A stretch of DNA of 36,904 nt from Rhodopseudomonas sp. AAP120 (GTDB taxonomy: Bacteria; Pseudomonadota; Alphaproteobacteria; Rhizobiales; Xanthobacteraceae), in assembly GCF_001295845.1 (NCBI RefSeq), contig NZ_LJIC01000110.1:1-36904 (forward strand), written 5' to 3'. A program made the position numbers and the translations under genes. Positions 31,151 to 36,904 of this stretch are shown here, piece by piece. Every line of letters starts with the position of its first letter. Positions within the stretch are counted from its first letter, which is position 1. Below the pieces are notes generated by a model, which searched no databases, had not been told where the DNA came from, and saw only the letters and a list, made by a program, of their open reading frames with translations.

Positions 31151-32326
31151 TTACTGCTTAACGAGACCCCAATCCGGCTGCGCCTTGAAGGTCTCGATCT
31201 CCTTGTTGATCAGCTTGCCGTCGGCCTTCTCCACTTCGCGCAGATAGACGTTCTGCGTGATGTGTCGGGTCTCGGGATCGATCGACACCGGGCCGCGCGG
31301 GCTGGTCCACTGCATGCCCTTCACGGCCGCGATCGCCTTGTCCGGATCCTGCTTGCCGCCGGTCGCCTCGATCATCTTGTAGATCAGCCGGGCGCCGTCA
31401 TAGGCCGCGACCGAGGTCATGGTGACTTCGTCGAGCTTGCCGCCGTCCTTCTGCAGCTGCGCCAAGAACGCCTTGTTCTCCGGCGAGTCGTGGGACACCG
31501 CGTAGTGGTAGGTCGACAGGATGCCGAGGCCGGATTCGCCAATGTTCGGCAGATCCGGCTCTGTGACGACGTCGCCGGTCGACATCAGCTTGACGTTCGC
31601 AGCCTTCAGACCGTTGTCGATATAGGCCTTGACGAAGCCCAGCGTCGGCGGGCCGGCCGGCAGGAAGGTGAAGATCATGTCGGCGCCGGAGTCCTTGATG
31701 CGCTGCATGATCGGACCGAAGTCGGTGGTCGACAGCGGCATGCGGATCGCCTCGACGACCTTGCCGCCTTCGGCTTCGAAGGTCTTCTTGAACGCAGTCT
31801 CGGCATCGATGCCCGGGCCGTAATCGCTGACCGCGATCGCGACCTTGGTGGCGCCCTTCTGCTTGGCGACCTTGGCGGCCGGCACCGTGTTCTGGAACAT
31901 CGTGAACGAGGTGCGGACGATGTAGGGGCTCTTCTCGGTGATCGACGAGGTGGCGGCGTTCAGCACCACCATCGGCACCTTGGCCTCCTGCAGCAGCGGC
32001 GCCACCGCCATCGCGTTCGGCGTGAAGTACAGGCCGGCGAGGTACTGCACCTTCTCCTTGACGATCAGTTCCTGCGCCAGCGCCTTGGACTGCGCCGGGT
32101 TCGGCGAGACTTCGTCACGATAAACGAACTCGACGGTGTGGCCGCCGACCTTGTTGCCGTGCTCGGCCACCCAGGCGTCGATGCCCATCTTGTAGTTCTT
32201 GCCGAACAACGCGTACGGCCCGGACATCGTGCCGATCACGCCGACCTTGATGGTGTCGGCCTGCGCGGCGCCGACACTGAACGAAATCGCCGCGGCCGCG
32301 CACAGCCACCCAACTGCTTTCACCAT
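31151..32326 (-). CDS. livK: Periplasmic ligand-binding protein of a Liv-type ABC importer
   Basis: A 391-residue type I periplasmic binding protein (Peripla_BP_6). Signal peptide residues 1-23 end in GAAQA before DTIKVGVIGTMSGPYALFG. The two-lobed fold follows, with KALAQELIVKEKVQYLAG and YKMIEATGGKQDPDKAIAAVKG typical of the family. In this bacterial group related proteins bind aromatic acids, amino acids, amides or urea; the ligand here cannot be told from sequence. An AGGAGAGGGAGA site precedes the ATG at 32326. It follows the glutamine-synthetase-like gene by 48 nt, suggesting one transcript from the Rieske gene onwards. Confidence 0.93.
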   Translation of the reverse strand: MVKAVGWLCAAAAISFSVGAAQADTIKVGVIGTMSGPYALFGKNYKMGIDAWVAEHGNKVGGHTVEFVYRDEVSPNPAQSKALAQELIVKEKVQYLAGLYFTPNAMAVAPLLQEAKVPMVVLNAATSSITEKSPYIVRTSFTMFQNTVPAAKVAKQKGATKVAIAVSDYGPGIDAETAFKKTFEAEGGKVVEAIRMPLSTTDFGPIMQRIKDSGADMIFTFLPAGPPTLGFVKAYIDNGLKAANVKLMSTGDVVTEPDLPNIGESGLGILSTYHYAVSHDSPENKAFLAQLQKDGGKLDEVTMTSVAAYDGARLIYKMIEATGGKQDPDKAIAAVKGMQWTSPRGPVSIDPETRHITQNVYLREVEKADGKLINKEIETFKAQPDWGLVKQ

Positions 32327-32374
32327 CCGTCTCCCTCTCCTCTGCCTGATCCAGTTGTTTGCGTTTGGTTATGC

Positions 32375-33835
32375 TCAGAACATTTCGAAATATTCGCGCT
32401 GCTCCCATTCCGTCACTTCGGCCTGGAAGCGCTCGATCTCGGCGTTCTTGATGAACGTATAGTAATCGACGAACTCGCCGCCCAACGCCGTACGGAAGAA
32501 CGGATCGTCGCGCAGCGCGAAGATCGCCTCGCGCAGCGATTTCGGCAATAGGTCCGCCTTGGTCTCATACGGCGTATCCGCCGACGGGCCCGGATCGAGC
32601 TTGCGGTCGACGCCGTCGAGGCCGGACAGGATTTGCGACGCCATGTAGAGATACGGATTGGCGGCCGGCTCGCCGACGCGGTTCTCGATCCGCGTCGCCT
32701 TGTCGCCCGCCCCGCCGAGCACGCGCAGCATCACGCCGCGGTTGTCGCGGCCCCAGATCGCACGATCCGGCGCCAGCGAATAGGAGCGATAGCGCTTGTA
32801 GCCATTGATGGTCGGAGTCGTGAACACCGTCGCGGCGCGCGCATGCGTCATCAGGCCGGCGAGATAGTGCTTGCCGAAATCCGACAGCACGTCGCTGTCC
32901 GACATGAAGGCATTGCGCCCGCCATCACGCGCCACCACCGACTGATGCAGATGCCAGCCCGACGACACCACGTTGGGGATCCGCGGCCGGCACATGAAAG
33001 TGGCATGATAACCGTGACGCCGGCAGATCTGCTTCACGGCGGCGCGGAACAGCACCATCAGGTCGGCCGGTAGTAAGCCGACGGTCGGCTGGAACGTGAA
33101 CTCGCACTGGCTCGGGCCGAACTCCACCTCGATCGAGCGCAGCGGAAGGCCGAGCGCGACGACGTCGCGGCGGATCAGTTCGAGCACCGGCTCCATCTGA
33201 TCGTAGCGCTGCTCGGTGAGATACTGATAGCCGTGCGACAGTAGGCTGACTTCCGGCGGCTCGCCGGGCTGGCCGGCATGCTCGGGGCGCATCTTGCTGT
33301 CGACGACCTTGAAGACGTGAAACTCGACTTCCAGCCCGGCCTTGTAGTCATAGCCGCGGTCGGCGAGCTTCTGCAGCGCCGAGCGATAGATGTTGCGGGT
33401 GGCGAACTGCACCGGACGGCCATCGGCGAAGTACAGATCGCACAGCACCCAGCCGGTGGTCGGCGCCCACGGCAGCACGCGGAACGTTGTCGGGTCCGGC
33501 AGCATGACGACGTCGGCGCCGCCCTGCATCTCCGACATGCCGAAGCCGCCGCCGGCCTGAAACACCGGGAACACCGTCTTGTGCGAGGTGTCCTTGGCCA
33601 ACATCGTGGTGGTGATGGTGGCGCCGTTGTCGAGGCTGTTCAGCGCTTCGGACGCGACCAGCGTCTTGCCGCGCAAAATGCCGTGCTGATCGGGGAACGA
33701 GAACCGGATGGTCTCGAGCCCCTGCTCCTCGGCGACGCGGCGGACGCGCGCCGCCGCATCGATCTGTTCTTCGGACCACAGTCCGTGCTTGGCCGCTAAG
33801 CTGTCGCCCATGGCGTATCGCTGATGCACGTTCAT
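32375..33835 (-). CDS. Glutamine-synthetase-like ligase (putative gamma-glutamyl-amide synthetase)
   Basis: A 486-residue protein of the glutamine synthetase fold. The N-terminal beta-grasp part contains FPDQHGILRGK. The catalytic part shows metal-binding acidic motifs EVEFHVF and EVEFGPSQCEFTFQ, the ATP/metal His in SGWHLHQS, the Arg region KRYRSYSLAPDRAIWG and ENRVGEPAANPYLYMA. Members outside true GlnA ligate glutamate to amines: PuuA (putrescine), IpuC (isopropylamine) and the aniline gamma-glutamylanilide synthases. ATG 33835 overlaps the Rieske gene stop as ATGA, so the two are translationally coupled. This pairing is recalled from aniline degradation, where such a ligase works with a dioxygenase. 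The real substrate is unknown, and no gamma-glutamyl hydrolase is present here. Confidence 0.87.
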   Translation of the reverse strand: MNVHQRYAMGDSLAAKHGLWSEEQIDAAARVRRVAEEQGLETIRFSFPDQHGILRGKTLVASEALNSLDNGATITTTMLAKDTSHKTVFPVFQAGGGFGMSEMQGGADVVMLPDPTTFRVLPWAPTTGWVLCDLYFADGRPVQFATRNIYRSALQKLADRGYDYKAGLEVEFHVFKVVDSKMRPEHAGQPGEPPEVSLLSHGYQYLTEQRYDQMEPVLELIRRDVVALGLPLRSIEVEFGPSQCEFTFQPTVGLLPADLMVLFRAAVKQICRRHGYHATFMCRPRIPNVVSSGWHLHQSVVARDGGRNAFMSDSDVLSDFGKHYLAGLMTHARAATVFTTPTINGYKRYRSYSLAPDRAIWGRDNRGVMLRVLGGAGDKATRIENRVGEPAANPYLYMASQILSGLDGVDRKLDPGPSADTPYETKADLLPKSLREAIFALRDDPFFRTALGGEFVDYYTFIKNAEIERFQAEVTEWEQREYFEMF

Positions 33836-35190
33836 TCGGCGGCCGTCAGATGCGGGACCTTCGCGGCGATCTCGGCCGGCACCGGCGCGGCCCACGGCGC
33901 ACCGCGGCGACGCTTGACGTCGACTTCCATCCAATAGGTCTCCCAGCCACGGCTCGGGCCGATGCCGTCCATCGTCGCCGGGCCCTGGATGCCGCGCGCG
34001 CTGGCCTCGTCGAGCGCCAGCAGCGGACGCTGACCGGCTTCGGCCTTGGCGATCTCCTGGCGCAGCAGCCGGCGATACTGGATGATCGCCTTGTCACTCT
34101 GGCCGAGATGCTCGCGGGTGCGATCCTGGATCTTGCCCATCGATTCCACCGCCCACTGGTCGTGGACGTTGATGTCGGCACCCATGCCGGTGTAGGTCGA
34201 GGTCGCCTGCTCGTGCGGATCGAAGCCGTAGTCGTTGCGCTTGTTCTTGCGCGACGTGTAGTCCGGCAGTTCGTAGAGTTCGAGGCGCTGCTCGCGCATC
34301 TTCACCTTGTCGACCGGCTGGGTGTAGCTGGTGAAAATGGCGTACCAGTAGCAGTTCTCGTCGTCGACCGGGACGTGCCACTGCGTGATCGTCATCTCGG
34401 TGCTCATCGGGATGACGAAGCCGTGCGGGAACAGCTGATTGGTGACGCGCACATGGGTGCGCTCGTCGTCGATCTGGCGCAGCGCGATCAGGCGCAGGCC
34501 GTATTCGGTGTGCTCGACATTGATGATCGGGCGATCATATTCGCGCAGCACCTTGGTCATCGGCATTTCGCTGCCGGCCGACGCGCCGCGGAACTGCTTG
34601 CCGTAAGCGTGCGAAGTGTCCTCGTCCTCGAAGAAGCGATGCAGGAACGAGGCGTGCGCCGGATCGATGCCGACTTCCAGCGCCTGCAGCCAGTTGCACT
34701 CGAACAGGCCCTTGAAGGCGAAGACGTGCGTATCGGGCGCGGTGAAGCAGTCGATCTCCGGAAACGCCGGCGGCTCGCCGGCGCCGAGATAGGCCCACAG
34801 GATGCCGCCCTTCTCGACCACCGGAAACGAGCGCTGCTTGATGTTGGCGCACAGCGGCGAGCCGGCCGGCTCGGCCGGAGTCTCGAGGCACTTGCCCTCG
34901 ACGTCGAACAGCCAGCCATGGAAGGCGCAGCGCAGGCCGCCGCCTTCCAGCCGGCCGAACGCCAGGTCAGCGCCGCGATGCGGGCAGTCGCGATCGATCA
35001 GGCCGTAACGCCCCTGCTCGTCCTTGAACAGCACGAAGTCCTCGCCGAGCAGACGCACCGGACGGATCGGCCGCTCGCCTTCCAGCTCGGCGACCAGCGC
35101 CGCCGGCTGCCAATAGGCTCTCATCAGTTTGCCACAAGGCGTGGCGGGTCCGACCCGGGTGATCAGATCGTTCTGTTCCTGACTCATCAT
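33832..35190 (-). CDS. Rieske non-haem iron oxygenase, phthalate-dioxygenase type
   Basis: A 452-residue terminal oxygenase. The Rieske [2Fe-2S] ligands are Cys69 and His71 (CPHRGADL) and Cys88 and His91 (CAFHGWLF). The mononuclear iron site has His179 and His184 in GIDPAHASFLH, with Asp176 the likely bridge to the next subunit. The length and absence of a small-subunit gene fit the alpha-only phthalate 4,5-dioxygenase group, which hydroxylates, demethylates or opens aromatic substrates. ATG 35190 is chosen for its AGGAGG site nine bases before it; the open frame upstream is non-coding. No reductase is in the window, so electrons must come from a protein encoded elsewhere. It is the first gene of the proposed catabolic transcript and divergent from the IclR-type gene. 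Confidence 0.93.
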   Translation of the reverse strand: MMSQEQNDLITRVGPATPCGKLMRAYWQPAALVAELEGERPIRPVRLLGEDFVLFKDEQGRYGLIDRDCPHRGADLAFGRLEGGGLRCAFHGWLFDVEGKCLETPAEPAGSPLCANIKQRSFPVVEKGGILWAYLGAGEPPAFPEIDCFTAPDTHVFAFKGLFECNWLQALEVGIDPAHASFLHRFFEDEDTSHAYGKQFRGASAGSEMPMTKVLREYDRPIINVEHTEYGLRLIALRQIDDERTHVRVTNQLFPHGFVIPMSTEMTITQWHVPVDDENCYWYAIFTSYTQPVDKVKMREQRLELYELPDYTSRKNKRNDYGFDPHEQATSTYTGMGADINVHDQWAVESMGKIQDRTREHLGQSDKAIIQYRRLLRQEIAKAEAGQRPLLALDEASARGIQGPATMDGIGPSRGWETYWMEVDVKRRRGAPWAAPVPAEIAAKVPHLTAAE

Positions 35191-35310
35191 GGCGTTAGCC
35201 TCCTGCGGGCAGCTCGCGACGTGCTGCCTCGTGTTTGAAGGCGACAAGGCTGGGTGCCGCAAAGGCTCTGTAAAAGCCAGCGCGCGCTTGTCGCAGATTT
35301 CCGGCGCAAG

Positions 35311-35331
35311 TTCGTTCGATAGGCGAACGAA
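35311..35331. promoter_or_regulatory. Operator A, palindrome GTTCGATAGGCGAAC (core 35314-35328)
   Basis: The core GTTCG-ATAGG-CGAAC is extended to 8-bp arms (35311-35318 and 35324-35331). It lies just downstream of the proposed Rieske-gene promoter. A lone half-site GTTCGATA follows at 35333-35340, overlapping the -10. The form is typical of an IclR-family operator. Confidence 0.7.
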
Positions 35332-35336
35332 TGTTC

Positions 35337-35365
35337 GATATGATAAGATTGCCTCTGATGTGCAA
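35337..35365 (-). promoter_or_regulatory. Probable promoter of the Rieske/GS-like/liv genes
   Basis: On the minus strand -35 TTGCAC (35365-35360), 17 nt, -10 CATATC (35342-35337). The half-site 35333-35340 overlaps the -10 and operator A covers the start region, as expected for a promoter that is repressed or controlled by the IclR-type protein. Confidence 0.45.
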
Positions 35366-35451
35366 CTTGAGCAAGCTGAAATTCTCGGCGTCCATTGCTC
35401 ATCGGCCTTGCAGCGCAACCATTCAACGAAATCCCGCGAAGCCGAACTTGT

Positions 35452-35466
35452 GTTCGATAGGCGAAC
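35452..35466. promoter_or_regulatory. Operator B, second exact copy of GTTCGATAGGCGAAC
   Basis: All 15 bases are identical to the core of operator A, 138 bp away and in the same orientation. It lies 59-73 bp before the start of the IclR-type gene. The exact repetition and divergent context make regulator binding likely. Confidence 0.7.
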
Positions 35467-35524
35467 GACATAACAGGATGAAGGTAGGTGGTGCAGCACC
35501 CAAACCGAGAGCGTCCAGTCTGAT

Positions 35525-36313
35525 ATGCCGAAGATGAAACGTCCGGAGACCGACGCCAGCGAGGCGCCGGAGATCATCGAAAGCCTGGCGCGCGGCCTGC
35601 GGGTGATCGAAGCGTTCGGCGCCGAACGCCGGCCGATGACGCTGAGCGATCTGGCCAAGGCCTGCAGCCTGCCCCGCGCCACTGTGCGCCGGGTGCTGAC
35701 GACGCTGCGCAGCGCCGGCTACGCGACCAGCGACGACCGACTGTTCGCCCTCACCCCGCGGGTGCTCGGTCTTGCTTCTTCCTATTTGGCCTCGAACCAG
35801 ATCAGCGCGGTGCTGCAGCCGCTGATGGACGAGGTCTCGGCCGTCGCCAAGGAAGTCTGCTCGCTGGCGATTCTCGACGGCGACGACGCGGTGTTCGTGG
35901 CGCGGGCCAGTCCGGCGCGAGTGTTCTCGGCGGGAATCGATCTCGGCTACCGGCTGCCGCTGTTCTGCACCTCGGTCGGCCGGGTGCTGCTCGGCCGGCT
36001 GGGCAACGAGGCGCTAACGGCGACCATCGAGGCGATGACGCTGACGGCGCAGACGCCCGAAACCATCACCGACAAACCGACCGTGGTGGCGACCATCATC
36101 GCCGACCGCACCCGCAGCTATTCGCTGGTCGACCAGGAAGCCGAGCCCGGCTTCCGATCGATCGCCGTGCCGATCTGCCGCTACGACGGCACCATCGTGG
36201 CCGCCGCCAACATCGGCGCCCATGTCGACCGCATCACCACCGGCGAAATGATCGACCGCTTCCTGCCGCCGCTGCAGAAGATGGCCGAAGAGGCGCGGCC
36301 GCTGATCGTGTGA
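35525..36313 (+). CDS. IclR-family transcriptional regulator
   Basis: A 262-residue regulator. The N-terminal winged helix-turn-helix (about 16-80) contains ESLARGLRVIEAFGAERRPMT and ACSLPRATVRRVLTTLRSAGY. The C-terminal effector domain has GYRLPLFCTSVGRVLLGRL and YSLVDQEAEPGFRSIAVPI. The look is that of the PcaR/PobR/PcaU branch, which responds to aromatic acids in the beta-ketoadipate pathway. It is divergent from the Rieske gene and shares with it a region containing two identical 15-bp palindromes, so it very likely controls that operon. ATG 35525 has no clear ribosome binding site; the ATG at 35534 is an alternative. Confidence 0.93.
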   Translation: MPKMKRPETDASEAPEIIESLARGLRVIEAFGAERRPMTLSDLAKACSLPRATVRRVLTTLRSAGYATSDDRLFALTPRVLGLASSYLASNQISAVLQPLMDEVSAVAKEVCSLAILDGDDAVFVARASPARVFSAGIDLGYRLPLFCTSVGRVLLGRLGNEALTATIEAMTLTAQTPETITDKPTVVATIIADRTRSYSLVDQEAEPGFRSIAVPICRYDGTIVAAANIGAHVDRITTGEMIDRFLPPLQKMAEEARPLIV

Positions 36314-36338
36314 TTTTGGGAGGGGAAGATCTCGGACT

Positions 36339-36359
36339 GCCGAGCCGGCTACGCTCGGC
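36339..36359 (-). other. Hairpin directly after tRNA-Trp
   Basis: GCCGAGC (36339-36345) and GCTCGGC (36353-36359) form a 7-bp stem immediately downstream of the tRNA CCA end on the minus strand. No T-run follows. It could assist 3' processing or be a weak terminator between the convergent tRNA and IclR-type gene. Confidence 0.4.
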
Positions 36360-36435
36360 TGGCAGGAGTGGCAGGGCTCGAACCTGCGACCCCCGGTTTT
36401 GGAGACCGGTGCTCTACCAATTGAGCTACACTCCT
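36360..36435 (-). tRNA. trnW: tRNA-Trp (anticodon CCA)
   Basis: The 76-nt gene folds into a full cloverleaf. The 7-bp acceptor stem is AGGAGTG/CACTCCT, the D arm has GCTCAATTGGTAGAGC, the anticodon loop has CTCCAAA, and the T arm has GCAGGTTCGAGCCCTGC. The CCA end is encoded. Many bacteria have tuf - trnW - secE - nusG in this order; here the catabolic block separates it from secE. Confidence 0.98.
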
Positions 36436-36517
36436 ACGTCGACGTCGCCGCCGAACGGTGCCGTTGAAGCATAGGCAGGCCCCCGCTGGCAAGTGGGATG
36501 CGCGGTTCGGCTTTGGT

Positions 36518-36835
36518 CTAATCGGTGGGTTCCACAGGTGCGGCGCCTGGCGCGGGTCCGGACGTTGGGTTCGATCGGGGCGCCAGCGCACACTCCCGGT
36601 TCTCACCCGTCCCGGGTGCATTCTCGAACACGCAGCGGCTTGGCGGCGTGCCGCAGAGCTTGTCTAGCTCCCGGAAGCCGACGCAGTGGCCGTCCGGGGC
36701 CCGATAGCCGGTGCCGCCCTTGCAGCCGCAGCCTTTGCACGGCGGTCGATCGGGGCACGCCGCCTGCGCCTTGGCCGGCACTAGTGCCAAAAGAAAAGCC
36801 GCGAGCACGATGGAGCGTGCTCGCGGCCCTGTCAT
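36518..36835 (-). CDS. Small secreted cysteine-rich protein, function unknown
   Basis: A 105-residue product with a signal peptide (hydrophobic core SIVLAAFLLALVPA, cleavage likely after AKAQA). The mature part contains eight cysteines (27, 33, 36, 38, 51, 61, 68, 82), including CKGCGC and HCVGF, and a Pro-rich tail. An even number of cysteines in an exported protein suggests disulphides. I do not recognise a family. It starts 13 nt after tuf, with no clear ribosome binding site, and its signal-peptide codons overlap the tuf terminator. Expression would thus need readthrough. It may be a real, weakly expressed gene or a conserved-looking chance frame. Confidence 0.55.
   Translation of the reverse strand: MTGPRARSIVLAAFLLALVPAKAQAACPDRPPCKGCGCKGGTGYRAPDGHCVGFRELDKLCGTPPSRCVFENAPGTGENRECALAPRSNPTSGPAPGAAPVEPTD
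36791..36827 (-). terminator. Intrinsic terminator of the distal tuf
   Basis: A perfect 12-bp stem (36798-36809 and 36816-36827) with a 6-nt loop is followed on the minus strand by TTTTCTT (36797-36791). It begins 21 nt after the tuf stop. It lies wholly inside the first codons of the small cysteine-rich frame. Confidence 0.9.
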
Positions 36836-36848
36836 CGCGTGAGCGATG

Positions 36849-36904
36849 TTACTCGATGATCGCGGCGACGACGCCTGCGCCGACGGTGCGGCCGCCTTCG
36901 CGGA
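36849..36904 (-). CDS. tuf: Elongation factor Tu, 3' end only (distal copy)
   Basis: The last 17 or so codons end in GGRTVGAGVVAAIIE and TAA at 36851-36849, the EF-Tu C-terminus. It is a second gene, not the same as the copy at the left edge, because each edge cuts a different part. It precedes trnW, the usual tufB position. It is in the same orientation as the left copy. It ends in a strong terminator 21 nt downstream. Confidence 0.95.
   Translation of the reverse strand, partial: REGGRTVGAGVVAAIIE

Larger units (their letters stand above)
35191..35524. promoter_or_regulatory. Divergent control region between the Rieske and IclR-type genes
   Basis: 334 bp with two identical palindromes, a half-site and a likely promoter for the catabolic genes (described separately). 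Towards the regulator there is a weaker plus-strand pair, TTGTGT (35448-35453) and CATAAC (35469-35474), 15 nt apart, with the second palindrome in between. That would suit autorepression. Confidence 0.6.

Noticed and set aside
35191-35682. N-terminal extension of the Rieske oxygenase
   Set aside because: The extension runs through the operators and promoter, and a strong AGGAGG site marks the start at 35190.

Overview
The window is high-GC DNA from an alphaproteobacterium. The protein sequences, the dispersed palindromes and the mix of aromatic-catabolism and Liv-type transport genes look most like Rhodopseudomonas/Bradyrhizobium (Nitrobacteraceae). That assignment is from memory of these families, not from a search. 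The backbone is the conserved tuf - trnW - secE - nusG - rplK - rplA - rplJ - rplL - rpoB - rpoC - rpsL - rpsG - fusA - tuf locus. It is read entirely on the minus strand, so biological order runs from high to low coordinates. The window begins inside the 5' end of one tuf copy and ends inside the 3' end of another, so the two EF-Tu genes bracket everything else.

Three blocks interrupt this backbone. (A) 27.4-36.3 kb, between trnW and secE: a divergent IclR-type regulator, a phthalate-dioxygenase-type Rieske oxygenase whose stop overlaps the start of a glutamine-synthetase-like ligase (ATGA), then a branched-chain-amino-acid-type ABC importer (binding protein, two permeases, two ATPases). Two identical 15-bp palindromes lie in the divergent promoter region. 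The layout suggests uptake and oxidation of an aromatic or amine substrate under IclR control. (B) 23.9-24.9 kb, between rplA and rplJ: one D-2-hydroxyacid dehydrogenase just behind the rplKA terminator. (C) 3.9-13.1 kb, between rpoC and rpsL: a LuxR-type regulator, a LuxI/FeeM-like GNAT-fold acyltransferase, an amine-oxidase/methyltransferase fusion and an ABC exporter with poly-acidic tails, all on the minus strand. Next to these lie an O-methyltransferase divergent from an AraC regulator and a putative outer-membrane protein. Block C looks like a small uncharacterised acyl-signal or lipid-metabolite locus and is the best candidate for an undescribed system.

Regulatory DNA is legible in several places. 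There are good sigma70-like promoters before the str operon, secE-nusG and the oxidase/methyltransferase gene. Intrinsic terminators follow rpoC, rplA and the distal tuf. The rplK leader contains blocks identical to the ribosomal protein L1 site of 23S rRNA, so L1 autoregulation is likely. A bulged hairpin precedes rplJ where an L10 site would be expected. Three palindrome-rich REP-like elements sit at rplL/rpoB, nusG/rplK and livK/livH. No CRISPR array, insertion sequence, integrase or rRNA gene was seen.
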